Positions 32,241 through 43,884 of a DNA stretch of 64,000 bases are shown in pieces. Position 1 is the stretch's first letter; every line of letters begins with the position of its first letter. The notes beneath the pieces were generated by a model. It was not told where the DNA came from. It worked only from the letters and a program-made list of their open reading frames with translations, and made no database searches. Source of the stretch: Notolepis coatsorum (lineage: Eukaryota > Chordata > Actinopteri > Aulopiformes > Paralepididae); contig OZ020593.1 in assembly GCA_963971535.1 (NCBI GenBank), positions 17,630,822 to 17,694,821 on the forward strand. The letters run 5' to 3'. Position numbers and translations under genes: made by a program.

Positions 32241-32535
32241 AGCTTTACCAGCCTACCCAACCTTGGGCTACGCACGCTCAATGGCTGCCATACACTGGCA
32301 CCAGGCACACATCACACTACACAATGGCTGAACGGCTCAGTGCTGTACTTAAGTATACGTTTGAGGTACTTTTAGGCAACTTTGTACTTTCACTCCATGA
32401 CATTTCAAGAAAATAGTGTACCTTTTACTCCACTACGTTTATCAGCTCCTAGTTACTTTGAAGAAATGGACCACATACCACTTTAACATGAAATATAAAA
32501 TACTTCTCTACTTTTACTTAAAATTAAGTGGGATT

Positions 32536-33330
32536 TAGACTTTCGGTATGCCGTTAGAGGGCACAGACGCATAGACGACCGCTCTCCCGGGGCGAAATAT
32601 AATTCTTCCACTTTAAGAATTCAATGAACACAAATATCTAAATCAATAGGTAGATGAGTGGAAGAAGGAAAGGGAAGGACCGGAAAAGACTCAAAAAACG
32701 AGACCACAGAGGAGTCCGACATCGAAGCTAACGTGGTCGCTAGCTTAAACAAAATGTGGCAAGCTGAAGAGCACGGAACACGAATATACAACCAAGGAGC
32801 TGGTGCCGAGAGAAGCATACTTTGAAAAAGCACTGAAGATAAAAGGAACCCGCTTCCAAGACTCCACATTCCAACATAAAGATTCAAAGAAGTACTGGAA
32901 GGAGGCGAGGAGGGAATCGGGGGCATAGGCGCCTCATAACGCAAGAGACGGGACGAGCCGACGGCACCAGCACTAGGCAGACAGAGGAGCCATGTAGCTG
33001 CACTGAGAGCGAGAGAGAGGCTCAGCGAGTACACACATCCTTAAAAAACAATGAGAAAGAAACCATAGGACTCCTCTTGTTTTTGTGATCATGGCAATGT
33101 TTTACTAAGTGCCCGGGAGGGGTAAGGTAATTTGATTAGCATAGGTTTTCTTTAGCAGCCAACGTTGGACCAAGGGATGGAGGGGTTTTGGATAGACGCC
33201 TCGTCACACACCCTTAGCGCAGGCCCCCCCCCTAACGAGGGGCTCTCCCTCACACACCAACGGGGTTTATGCCAAGAGGAGCGGGTGTTTCCCCCCTCGC
33301 TTGGAGGTCGAATTCAATAACGTGTTAAAT
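32536..33330. other. Unassigned; possible retroelement remnant
   Basis: Bases 32650-32930 have a coding-like texture on the plus strand (KALKIKGTRFQDSTFQHKDS in one frame) but with stops and no family I recognise. Confidence 0.3.
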
Positions 33331-33639
33331 GTTATATGTTAAATGTTGGGAAGAATATAGGGTACGGGAGGCAACTAACACATGCAATAACTGGGAAATG
33401 AATGTCAGGACCAGACCAAACAAGACAAAAACGGCTATCCTCATATACCAATGCCCTGTCCTGTGAGTCTTGTTTGTCTTGTGGTGGTGGTTGTCTTATT
33501 CTAGAAAAATGTGTAGATTGGCTATGCAAAAGTGAAACATCATACTGTAAAGAAATAAAAGGTTGATGTAAAATGTGAAAAGGTGATTTTGGATTTGAAA
33601 AGGACATATGACATATATCATGCCAGTTAGGGCACCCTG
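33331..33639. other. Unassigned
   Basis: No gene. Short GTGGTGGTGG run at 33481. Confidence 0.4.
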
Positions 33640-33998
33640 TGTATACTGCACCTTGTGTATACTGTTTACTTTTACTCTTACTCATAGTATACATTCAGAT
33701 TGAATGCTTCTTTGTCCTATGTATTGTAATGTATAATATAACCGATAGGCATACAGACCCTCATCTGCACCTTTGTCTACACTGTTTACTTTCCTCATAT
33801 TTTTATCCAGAGTTAAGTATTTCTTCTCGTCTATATTCAGATGCAATTGTATTGCCTATATTTATGTCTTTCTACTCTTACCTGCCCATACCTGTAACCC
33901 CCCCCCCCCCCCCCCCCCTACCCCATGCAGCTACGACGACCACATTTCCCCAAGGGGATCAATAAAGGAATATCGTATATCTTTTCTTATCTTACTGA
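33640..33998 (+). mobile_element. LINE 3' end
   Basis: TATACTGTTTACTTTTACTC, a C run (33898-33918), ATTTCCCCAAGGGGATCAAT and AAAGGAATATC tail. Related to 4740-5000 (inverted) and 25301-25442. Confidence 0.7.
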
Positions 33999-34527
33999 TT
34001 ACAACCTAGGAAAGAGTCGATAAAAAGATAATTTTACACTATTCCAATGTCTGACAACAAGTAGTCGACTACCAGGTCTGCCTGAATCTCATCAACAGCA
34101 AATTGATTGCTTATCTGTGCCTCTCATTCAGAGGTACACACAACGGAGCGGCAGTCATTTCAATTGCTCGAGCAATTTTGTCATGTTGCTGTATTCTCAG
34201 TATGCCTCAAGACGTGCTGATCTGTGACACAATGTACCCCACGATGCTTGTTTGAAATTACTGTAATTACATCATTGTATTGTAAAGGAAAATGCAGGAT
34301 CAATCCTGGGTCCTGTTTTATTTACCATTTAGATGAATATTGTCTCATCTTTGAGTGGCTGTCTTGTCTCATCTTTTATTTGTGTTTTAATATGCCTGTA
34401 AAATTACAACATCATTGTAAATGAGAGTTGGCTCTCAACGATCCCATCAGGATTAAATAAAGATCTAACTGAATTATGTATATCAAATTTGTATATATAT
34501 TGTGTATTTTCTCAATCTACCAAAATC
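33999..34527. other. Unassigned
   Basis: GATTAAATAAAGATC at 34451 may be the end of another LINE 3' UTR. No gene. Confidence 0.4.
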
Positions 34528-34600
34528 CCACACTCACAAGTTAATGTCCCCATGGGCCGGACAAGTCTTCTTTAAACAAGTCAAGAAGAAACATAGAATA
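34528..34600 (-). mobile_element. LINE tail fragment (as at 23030-23110)
   Basis: TTAATGTCCCCATGGGCCGG and CTTCTTTAAACAAGTCAAGA. Confidence 0.6.
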
Positions 34601-34779
34601 TTTACACTCTGTATGTAAAACGTGTACATACGAAATTTTTTGAAAGATTGAAATAGAATAGAGCTAAGAACAACAACAACAAAAGGGAAAGCATAGGGAA
34701 ACGAGCACTAGTATGAAAATAGGATCAAGCCCCCACACCTGTTGCTACTCTATTGAGTCTCCCCTTCTCACTCCCACGG

Positions 34780-34865
34780 CCGGCGTGAATATGAGACATA
34801 AGTTGTAAAGCGCTTTGGATAAAAGTGCTGTATGAATGCAGTCTACCATCCAACGCTGTAAAAAC
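34780..34865 (+). mobile_element. SINE 3' tail
   Basis: AAGTTGTAAAGCGCTTTGGA, TAAAAGTGCTGTATGAATGC: the tail shared with the SINEs at 13940 and 55085. Confidence 0.65.
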
Positions 34866-35535
34866 CCAGTTGGGGACGGACAACGCGCTGTCATCATGAG
34901 ACCTCCGGCATGAAGTAGTCTGCCATCTCGGAGATCACCTGCCATTATAAGCCCAGGTGTTCAGCCACGATATCATCACGCTCCTATGGGTGACTTGGAA
35001 AACAGCGGGGGAGGAATCCTAGGGGCAGATTGAGCGCCCACTCAACCAATCCGCTGCGGAAAGCAGACGCCTCAGGTCCTCCCATGATTGGTTGACATCT
35101 CCCACTGCTGTGCATGACTTATCTGATTACAGGGCAAAATAAGTACGCCACATAGTAATCTATATGTTGCAGTATGCGGTATTCATAAAAAATTGAAAGA
35201 CTTCCAAGGCTATTAAATCTTTACAAGTTCATGTTACAAGTTCATAAGAGGTTGAAAGACAAAATTGCCAAGCTGACAGCGTCAAATGGTTGCCTAGAAA
35301 CACACGTTGAATAGACCACTGCACTTCCATGTTACATTGAGCTCATGGGAGAGAGAGCGGGGGGAGAAAATGAATGAATGTGGATGAGAGCCTTGACATT
35401 AAGTGGTTGTAGCTACGGCTGTGGGGGTGCAGGAGACATGATTCAATAGACTTGTATATACGCCTGAGTCTTCTGAACACGGAGAGACCAATCCCTTTCA
35501 CTTTCTCTGCCGACTTATAGTCACCTTTCCGCACC
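34866..35535. other. Unassigned
   Basis: No supported gene or repeat. Confidence 0.4.
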
Positions 35536-36235
35536 TACTCCCGAACTCTGAATGCGCAGATTGCCCACGGAGTCTCTGAATTGTCCAGAGATCTAGATTT
35601 ATCATTCTGTGCATTCACAGTTTGTGCGAACACAGTTTGCAGACAAGGGAGAAGGAACAGAGGCAGAGACGAGGATCGATGCTTGAAGAAGGGGTGTTTA
35701 CTACTGATCCAATATACAATACAAATAAAAGACACTACTACTAACAAAACAACGAAGGAAAACAAGAAAACGACAGGAGTATACAGGCAAAGACTCACTA
35801 GACATCAACGGGGAAGGCAGGCACGACACAGGGACAACACGGGGTACTGGAGGAAATGACACCACAAGGAAATGAGGACAGACAGACACCTAAATACCCA
35901 CACTAATTAACAATGATCAACACCTGGCCAAAACACAGAATCACAAACACAACCTAGACACAAAAGCAATGACACCATAAACACAACTAGACACTAAGGC
36001 AATGACACACTACAACTCAACAGGGGGGTGACATCAAACACAGACAGGGATGGCCCAGGATAACAGAATATTAGAAACAAATCAATAATGTGCAACCAAC
36101 ATAAAATGGCAGACCGCACCATCGGGCTTAGGTCACCAGAGGCAGGTAGGGAGCCAATGTCAGGCGGAGAGCACTGTCCAATGTTATTCTCATGCCCGGT
36201 CCAGCCAGGACCGGGCCTTGGAACGTAACAGTTAT
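35536..36235. mobile_element. Purine-biased interspersed repeat, family not identified
   Basis: ACACAACCTAGACACAAAAG and similar AGACACTAAGGCAATGACAC words between a GTTTACTACTGATCCAATAT start and a GGACCGGGCCTTGGAACGTA end. The look is that of a fish retroelement end, but I cannot place it. Confidence 0.3.
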
Positions 36236-36930
36236 AAGTGAAATTGAACTTCTCAATATCTGTTTTATCTTATGACAACATTTCAGAGTTCAATCTTAAC
36301 ACATTTTAGAGAAAGGGGGTATAAAGAATTGCAGTGACTACAAAATCTGGATAGTCAAAGAAATGTAAAGTGTTCTCAGTTTCACCGTTTACTGCAGTTA
36401 GCTTCTGCAGGGCAGTGACGTGCATCAGTCAACTTAGGCTATACAGTGGACCGAGTGTCGATAGGTCAAAAATAAATGAAAACCATCTCAGAGGGGAAAA
36501 CTGGCTCTCGAGAAATCCACAATGGATGGGAAAATGAACGTGCTGTGCATAGATAGTTCCAGAGACGTTTTTTAGCGCATGGTAAGCTGGATATGTGCAC
36601 CCAATTTCATGTCACACAGACATATTATGGTGTGGGAGAAAGGGCTTGTTGAAATTCTAAATGCATTTTAGCAGCAGAGAAATGCATTATACACCTTGAC
36701 ATTTCATCACCAGACCGTGGTGTCTGAAATCTAGCACATCAGGGACAAATTAATAGACAAATGTAGTTTCCCCACTTAGGCCAACCGGTGCAACAGTGGT
36801 GTGTAGAGACTGTGTTGAGCATGCAGCGCAAATTATAGTCTCACTTAATAAACAGTTTAGTTTATTTATAACTGTATATATTTTTTTATTGTATAAATAC
36901 CGTGGACGCTGAGCCTGATGTACAAAACAC
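36236..36930. other. Unassigned
   Basis: No gene recognised. Confidence 0.4.
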
Positions 36931-37064
36931 CCTTAAACTCACTGCCCTCACATCGCTCACTGCTTTTAAACAAAATCTGCAACAGATCATAACCGACTGT
37001 TGCACCCGCTGACTGCCTCCCAATCGCACATACAGTATAGCCCTCAGACTCTTCTCTCCTCCCC

Positions 37065-37370
37065 CCAGGCCCCCTCACCTACCTCCCTCCTTCTCCCCCC
37101 AGGCCCCCTCACCTACCTCCCTCCTTCTCCCCCCAGGCCCCCTCACCTACCTCCCTCCTTCTCCCCCCAGGCCCCCCCACCTACCTCCCTCCTTCTCCCC
37201 CCAGGCCCCCTCACCTACCTCCCTCCTTCTCCTCCTAGGCCCCCTCACCTACCTCCCTCCTTCTCCCCCCTAGGCCCCCTCACCTACCTCCCTCCTCCTC
37301 CCCCCAGGCCCCCTCACCTACCTCCCTCCTTCTCCCCCCAGGCCCCCTCACCTACCTCCCTCCTTCTCCC
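37065..37370. repeat. 34-bp minisatellite, about 9 units
   Basis: Unit GGCCCCCTCACCTACCTCCC followed by TCCTTCTCCCCCCA. Pyrimidine rich; its complement has closely spaced G runs. Confidence 0.95.
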
Positions 37371-37695
37371 CCTTTCTCTCTCTCCTCTCTCCCTCTGGTT
37401 CTCACTCTCCCTTTCTCTTTTCCCCCCTCTTCTCTTTCCTTCTACCCTTTATTTATTGTAAATTGTCCTTGTATTGCTATTGCTACGGTATTTTTTTTTA
37501 AATTTGATTTACTTGCATGTACATCATTTGTTTTCGTTGCAGTCTCCCACCCCCCCCCCCCCCCCCCTCTTCCCCCAAAAGGCCTTTGCTTTTTGGTCAG
37601 GCTGATTTTGTATATACGATTTGTTCTTACCTGGGTATGTAAAGATTAAAAAAATAAAATTATTATAATAATGTAGAAGGTTAAACCATCGTGTC

Positions 37696-38130
37696 ATGTC
37701 TGCAACAGATATGGATGTCGCTGCGCCGTCCCCCGGAATGGAATCATATTACTTCCAGTGTAGGCTTGGGAATGTGCTTTTTAAAAGGAATGCCATTTTT
37801 ATCCAAGGAAATATCGACCTTTTCTTCGTCGGCCGACTCGAAAAGACACTTAGCGTGGTGTTTCCCTCTCTACCTCGGGGCAGACGGGATCCTCTTTAGG
37901 AACTTCGGGTTGAACGTATCACTTCACAAGTTCAGGAAAACGGCTGGAATATATATATATCGATGTCTGTCCGACGACGAGTCCTTTCACTTTTGCACCG
38001 TGTTCGCTTCAAAGGTGTCACTAGTCGATGACACACGTACTGTAGCACCTTTGAGGCATATCACACGTTTGAACCCTTTCACTACCACACTACCGAAGGT
38101 TAACCTTTCACCACCACACTACAGACCCGT
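37696..38130. other. Non-coding remnant, probably piggyBac-like internal sequence
   Basis: A 67-codon frame (37696-37899) is conserved in copy 2 at 41786, but a one-base G difference near 37881 shifts its end, so selection on it is unlikely. TTAA-flanked termini lie downstream. Confidence 0.3.
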
Positions 38131-38183
38131 CTGTAGTGTGGTGGTGAAAGATTAACCTTCGGTAGTGTGGTAGTGAAAGGGTT
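38072..38183. mobile_element. Near-perfect 112-bp palindrome of TTAA-flanked ends
   Basis: AACCCTTTCACTACCACAC on the left is mirrored by GTGTGGTAGTGAAAGGGTT on the right; only the centre and one other position mispair. An inner 48-bp unit is bounded by TTAA at 38100-38103 and 38152-38155. Ends of the CCCTTT type with TTAA targets suggest piggyBac-related miniature elements. Confidence 0.7.
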
Positions 38184-38214
38184 AACCCTTTGTCGTGTGG
38201 CAGTGAAAGGGTTT

Positions 38215-38365
38215 GATTGATTGAACATTTTATTTAACAGATTGTAGAATGGTTACAATACAGTACGGCTCAATACACTTATTGTTAAGGGGACGCAGAC
38301 CAGAGAAAGACTTTCGTCTTGTTTACATCAGGGTCCCCCATTTTCAATTCATAACAAACCTGAAC
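38215..38365 (+). repeat. Interspersed repeat R1, uninterrupted copy
   Basis: CAATACAGTACGGCTCAATA, TTGTTAAGGGGACGCAGACC and the following CATCAGGGTCCCCCATTTTC, with no insertion at the TTAA. Confidence 0.8.
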
Positions 38366-38805
38366 CTTAACCTTCTGTATTGTCGCAGTGAAAGGGTTAA
38401 CCCTTTGGTAGTGTGGTAGTGAAAGAGGGGTACTGCTTATTTCCTGTTTAACCTTCTGTAGTGTGGTAGTGAAAGGGTAAAATAACCTAGTGAGAAAACC
38501 TACGCAGAGATACTTGAGAGCAGTGTTGTAGTACTCAAGTCCTGGAGCGATGTTCAGGACTCGTGACTCGACTTGAGGACTTGAGCACTGATGACTGGGA
38601 CTTGGACTTGGACTCGAGCATTCACTGCATTCAGACTCGGAAGATGCAGACGAGGACTCTGACTTGTTAATTGATGAATATAGTTAATAATATTTTTTTT
38701 AATAGGCCCTAATCATTTGGCATAAGATATTGATGCATTTGTTTGGCTATTGTGTCACAAAGTAAATGAACTCCCATTGAAATGGTGACCGCTGTGTCAT
38801 TTCTT

Positions 38806-40165
38806 ATTTTTTTATCCACTTTTTCTCCCATTTTCTATTTTTCTCCCATCCCAATTTTCGTATCATCCAATTCAACTCTCCCCTGTCTCGAACGCTGTTT
38901 CATGCCGCCAGGGGCATCAATTTGGTATGGCAAGGTATGGCACTCGCCATACCTTGGCAAATAAAAATGTAAAAAAAAAAAAAAAAAAAATTACAATTTC
39001 TTTTTTTTATATATAATTTTATTATTATTTTTTAAACAAACACATAAACATAAACATGACAACATAAAATTAGATATACAAGCATTAATTAACAGTGCAC
39101 ATCCAATGAAATTACCATTTAAATAAATGTAATATACAAGGTATACACCTAATACTTGCTATCTAATACCCTATACATATATGCTCTCGCTCGCCCCCCC
39201 CCACCGGGCCCCCCCCTTGGATAATCCATCCAATTATTTACAATTTTTTATGTTGATTTAGAATTCCAATGTCAACATTATGAACAAAGCTTCGAACTAT
39301 TCGGTACAGCCCTAGCATGTTTTGATATTGTCAATTATCTCACTTTTACTAGGTGACTTTTACTGTGACTAACTGAAATATGCCCAAAAAAAAGGAAAAT
39401 GGACATAGGGACGTTTTTTTATCAAAGGGCAGCAGAGACAAGTGATACAGGGACACAGGTAAGGTCTGGCTTAGTGATTATAACAGTGCAGTTCAGCATT
39501 CAGTAACCCATACTTTTTGTAAATGTGTTTTTGATACTACATTCTGTTGAACACACACCTCAAAACCGTACCTAAGGAAAATTGGCTCAATTGCAAGAAA
39601 AGTAATAGACAGTTATGATATTACACTCTGCATAATTCGTATGCAAAATATTGTGGTTCCCTGCTTTAGTCTGTTGACACATTTCTATACTAAAAATGCT
39701 TGTGTAGTCCTGTGTCAAACCTAAATGTCATATAACTGAATTGTATAGAAACAACTCACCAAAAGTGACTATTGCACAACTGATTTGACAAAAAAAAATC
39801 CACCTTCATCCCGCCCCCCCCCCCCCCTCCGATACTCGAGATAACAGCAGTCGCATCTTTTCACCTGCGCGGCTCGATCTTTCAACGTCAGGGGTCTGGG
39901 CTTTGGAGGGGCCCCGCCCCCGTCGCTTCCTGATTCTACTGTGCAGGCGCACCAACCGACCTGTAGGAGTCGCTGTCCACAACGCCCGATCCCCACCCAT
40001 CAGTTTCCCACCCCCTAATACTGCCAATGTGTATTAGTACGGACGACCAGCTAAACTGAAAGCAATGTGGAGCGCTGGGCTCGAACAGGGAGGCGTACCT
40101 GTTCGAGCCCAGTCTCCAGTATTCGTGGTGAGCGCCTTGCCCACTGCACCATGTAGCCACCCCCC
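38806..40165 (-). mobile_element. SINE S2, copy 3, carrying its own insertion
   Basis: CGCTGTGTCATTT occurs just before (38793) and just after (about 40164) the segment, a likely target duplication, and copy 2 has that sequence once (42824). Left part is the S2 tail (CTTTTTCTCCCATTTTCTAT), right part the S2 head (GTAGGAGTCGCTGTCCACAA). Between them 38907-39828 is foreign, with a poly(A) run (38970-38990). Confidence 0.75.
38907..39828. other. Insertion inside the SINE, unassigned
   Basis: GGTATGGCAAGGTATGGCAC with an inverted echo GCCATACCTTGG, an A run, and AT-rich DNA with C runs near 39195 and 39815. No gene. Confidence 0.4.
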
Positions 40166-40481
40166 GCTGTGTCATTTATGTGTAGACCTTTTTTTCCAGT
40201 CAGCTCTTTGACTGCCAGAGTGGAGTGGACTTGGACTTGGACTCGAAATAGGTAGCTAACCCATTTAGACCGAAAACGCCTGCTAATAATGCATTTATAG
40301 CCTAATGGGGACTCGACTCAGGCTCTTCTTTGGTGACTCGGACTTGGGACTCGGACTCAAACACTGGGGACTTGAGACTCGACTCGGACTCGAGATTTAG
40401 TGACTCGACTACAACACTGCTTGGGAGACACTTGGAAGCAGTAAGCTGCGGCAGACCAACCGCCAAGCGTGCATAGAGAGA

Positions 40482-40762
40482 ACTGAGTCATCTGAAAATG
40501 TGATGATTTGTGATGTCAGAGAGACACCGCTGCATGATAATGTGGCTGTGTGGCATCAGGTACATGATGAGCTGCACACAGTGGCTGGAGCCCAGGCTCA
40601 AAACGGCTTAAGATCTTGAGGTAGAAAAATGCTGTTTTTGAGGACTTGATTAGAAATACAAAACAATGAATAAAAAAATATAAAAATTACAGAGGTGTTC
40701 CATAGACTCACAGGAATTGTGTAAAAGTGCCCAAATAGTGAAAGAAATAGTAAAATAGTTCC
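40482..40762. other. Spacer between the duplicated copies
   Basis: Unique 281 bases, no gene seen. Confidence 0.7.
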
Positions 40763-40896
40763 CCTTTAAACTCATTGCCCTCACATCGCTCACTGCTTTT
40801 AAACAAAATCTGCAACAGATCATAACCGACTGTTGCACCTGCTGACTGCCTCCCAATCGCACGTACAGTATAGCCCTCAGACTCTTTTCTCCTCCC

Positions 40897-41472
40897 CCAG
40901 GCCCCCTCACCTACCTCCCTCCTTCTCCCCCCAGGCCCCCTCACCTACCTCCCTCCTTCTCCCCCCAGGCCCCCTCACCTACCTCCCTCCTTCTCCCCCC
41001 AGGCCCCCTCACCTACCTCCCTCCTTCTCCCCCCAGGCCCCCTCACCTACCTCCCTCCTTCTCCCCCCAGGCCCCCTCACCTACCTCCCTCCTTCTCCCC
41101 CAGGCCCCCTCACCTACCTCCCTCCTTCTCCCCCCAGGCCCCCTCACCTACCTCCCTCCTTCTCCCCCCAGGCCCCCTCACCTACCTCCCCCCTTCTCCC
41201 CCCAGGCCCCCTCACCGACCTCCCTCCTTCTCCCCCCAGGCCCCCTCACCGACCTCCCTCCTTCTCCCCCCAGGCCCCCTCACCTACCTCCCTCCTTCTC
41301 CCCCCAGGCCCCCTCACTGACCTCCCTCCTTCTCCCCCCAGGCCCCCTCACCTACCTCCCTCCTTCTCCCCCCAGGCCCCCTCACCTACCTCCCTCCTTC
41401 TCCCCCCAGGCCCCCTCACCTACCTCCCTCCTTCTCCCCCCAGGCCCCCTCACCGACCTCCCTCCTTCTCCC
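40897..41472. repeat. 34-bp minisatellite, about 17 units
   Basis: Same unit as 37065-37370 with ACCGACC variants clustered in the later units. It gives a meaningless 243-codon open frame. Confidence 0.95.
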
Positions 41473-42229
41473 CCTTTCTTCTCTCTCCTCTCTCCCTCTG
41501 GTTCTCACTCTCCCTTTCTCTTTTCCCCCCTCTTCTCTTTTCTTCTACCCTTTATTTATTGTAAATTGTCCTTGTATACTATTGCTACTGTATTTTTTTT
41601 TTATTTGATTTATGTACATCATTTGTTTTTGTTGCAGTCCCCCCCCCCCCTTCCTCCAAAAGGCCTTTGCTTTTTGGTCAGGCTGATTTTGTATATACGA
41701 ATTTGTTCTTACTTGCTTGCCTGGGTATGTAAAGATTAAAAAAATAAAATAATTATAATAATGTAGAAGGTTAAACCATCGTGTCATGTCTGCAACAGAT
41801 ATGGATGTCGCCGCGCCGTCCCCCGGAATGGAATCATATTACTTCCAGTGTAGCCTTGGGAATGTGCTTTTTAAAAGGAATGCCATTTTTATCCAAGGAA
41901 ATATCGACCTTTTCCTCGTCGGCCGACTCGAAAAGACACTTAGCGTGGTGTTTCCCTCTCTACCTCGGGGGCAGACGGGATCCTCTTTAGGAACTTCGGG
42001 GTGAACGTATCACTTCACAAGTTCAGGAAAACGGCTGGAATATATATATCGATGTCTGTCCGACGACGAGTCCTTTCACTTTTGCATCGTGTTCGCTTCA
42101 AAGGTGTCACTAGTCGATGACACACGTACTGTAGCACCTTTGAGGCATATCTTCACACGTCTTAACCCTTTCACTACCACACTACCGAAGGTTAAGGGTT
42201 AACCCTTTGTCGTGTGGCAGTGAAAGGGT

Positions 42230-42375
42230 TTGATTGATTGAACATTTTATTAACAGATTGCAGAATGGGTACAATACAGTATGGCTCAATACACACAATT
42301 GTTAAGGGGATGCAGACCAGAGAAAGACTTTCGTCGTGTTTACATCAGGGTCCCCCATTTTCAATTCATAACAAA
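42230..42375 (+). repeat. Interspersed repeat R1, uninterrupted copy
   Basis: CACACAATTGTTAAGGGGAT shows the empty TTAA site matching the filled site at 17705. Confidence 0.8.
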
Positions 42376-42551
42376 CCTGAACCTTAACCTTCTGTATCGT
42401 CGCAGTGAAAGGGTTAACCCTTTGGTAGTGTGGTTGGTAGTGAAAGAGGGGTACTGCTTATTTCCCGTTTAACCTTCTGTAGTGTGGTAGTGAAAGGGTT
42501 AAAAAAGAAAAGAAGGCCCAGTGAGAAAACCTATGCAGATATACTTGAGAG

Positions 42552-43095
42552 CAGTGTTGTAGTACTCGAGTCCTGGAGCGATGTTCAGGACTCGTGACTC
42601 GACTTGAGGACTTGAGCACTGATGACTGGGACTTGGACTTGGACTCGAGCATTGACTGCATTCGGACTCGGAAGGTGCAGATGAGGACTCTGACTTGTTA
42701 ATTGATGAATATAGTTTAAAAAAATATATATATAATAGGCCCTAATCATTTGGCATAAGATATCAATGCATTTGTTTGGCTATTGTGTCACAAAGTAAAT
42801 AAACTCCCATTGAAATGGTGACCGCTGTGTCATTTATGTGTAGACCTTTTGTTTTCAGTCAGCTCTTTGACTGCCAGAGTGGAGTGGACTTGGACTTGGA
42901 CTCGAAATAGGGTAGCTAACCCATTTAGACCGAAAACGCCTGCTAATAATGCATTTATAGCCTAATGGGGACTCGACTCCGATTCGGACTCGACTCAGGC
43001 TCTTCTTTGGTGACTCGGACTTGGACTCGGACTCAAACACTGGGGACTCGGGGCTCGACTCGGACTCGAGATTTAGTGACTCAACTACAACACTG
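42552..43095. mobile_element. hAT-like element, 544 bp, intact homologue of 38521-40419
   Basis: CAGTGTTGTAGTACTCGAG at the left, CTACAACACTG at the right; flanks CTTGAGAG and CATGGGAG match at six of eight. Interior rich in GACTTGGACTCG words. Confidence 0.75.
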
Positions 43096-43158
43096 CATGG
43101 GAGACACTTGGAAGCAGTAAGCTGCGGCAGACCAACCGCCAAGCGTGCGTAGAGAGAA

Positions 43159-43243
43159 GACAGGAGGGAATTGGGGGAATTATTCTATATTCCGTGAGCT
43201 GGCGTCCTTGGGGGCAGGGAGCCAGTCTGTGGGGGGTGTGGTT

Positions 43244-43295
<52 letters not shown>

Positions 43296-43608
43296 ATTCA
43301 GGAGAAGGGGGATGAGTCACACCAGGGGGGGCAACATAACAAGGGAACGGGGGGTCACAGTAGGGGGTAAAGACACTTAATAGAATTATGAAACATTGTA
43401 GGAACAAAGGTTTTCGGATTACCTCCCGCCTGTGCTCTCCTCTACCCGCTCCAGGAGGTACATGGGGGGGGGGGACCACTAGTAGCGTTGGCCACGCATG
43501 AAAGGGAACATTAAATTACTTTACATCCCCCAGATTCATCGGGAACACTTATGTCCCTGTGCGCTATCTGCAGGTGAGCCTGTTTGATGCCACTCGACAC
43601 GAGAGGGC

Positions 43609-43612
<4 letters not shown>
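43159..43612. repeat. Low-complexity DNA with (GT)n at 43238-43291
   Basis: GT run, then G runs (43465-43475). No gene. Confidence 0.7.

Positions 43613-43656
<44 letters not shown>
43613..43656. repeat. (GA)n microsatellite
   Basis: Pure GA tract. Confidence 0.95.
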
Positions 43657-43797
43657 CATGGAGATGGCATACAGAGTAGTTGATTTCCAAGTGGTGCCAG
43701 GCGCGTTGTGTAATCAGTGTCCCTCTGGTCCACAGGCCTAACATACTTATTTGAGCGTCCTCCTTTTATTATGTGTCTCTGCTCCCAGCATCCCCCT

Positions 43798-43798
<1 letters not shown>

Positions 43799-43871
<73 letters not shown>

Positions 43872-43884
43872 TCTCCCTCTCTCT
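43799..43884. repeat. (CT)n microsatellite
   Basis: Pure CT apart from CACT and CCCT near the end; forms an inverted pair with the GA tract at 43613. Confidence 0.95.

Larger units (their letters stand above)
31756..32535. mobile_element. hAT-like element, interrupted
   Basis: Starts CAGTGGTGGAAAGTAACTAA, the same end as the element at 44248. The sequence breaks at about 31800 and resumes at about 32338 (GTACTTAAGTATACG, TTTTACTCCACTACGTTTAT). The right terminus is not clear; CTTCCAC occurs at 32605. Confidence 0.65.
38521..40419. mobile_element. hAT-like element with ACTCGGACTTGG-rich interior, interrupted by a SINE
   Basis: Ends CAGTGTTGTAGTACTCAAG and inverted CAGTGTTGTAGTCGAGTCAC. Flanks CTTGAGAG (38513-38520) and CTTGGGAG (40420-40427) differ at one of eight bases. 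The uninterrupted homologue is 42552-43095. Confidence 0.78.
36931..40481. repeat. Tandem segmental duplication, copy 1
   Basis: Collinear with 40763-43158, from TTAAACTCACTGCCCTCAC to CAACCGCCAAGCGTGC. It holds the 34-bp array (about 9 units), a MSATDMDVA-type remnant, R1, TTAA hairpins and a hAT-like element. It is longer than copy 2 because of a SINE inserted at 38806 and a further insertion within that SINE. Confidence 0.93.
40763..43158. repeat. Tandem segmental duplication, copy 2
   Basis: Same order as copy 1 with 17 units of the 34-bp array (40897-41472) instead of 9, no SINE, and a shortened palindrome at 42165-42225. Confidence 0.93.

Noticed and set aside
32621..33034. 137-codon minus-strand frame with a hydrophobic start
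   Set aside because: No recognised domain; the plus strand of the same stretch looks like decayed retroelement sequence.
37696..37899. Small duplicated gene MSATDMDVA (also 41786-42004)
   Set aside because: The C-terminal ends differ by a frameshift between copies and no domain is recognised; more likely transposon debris.
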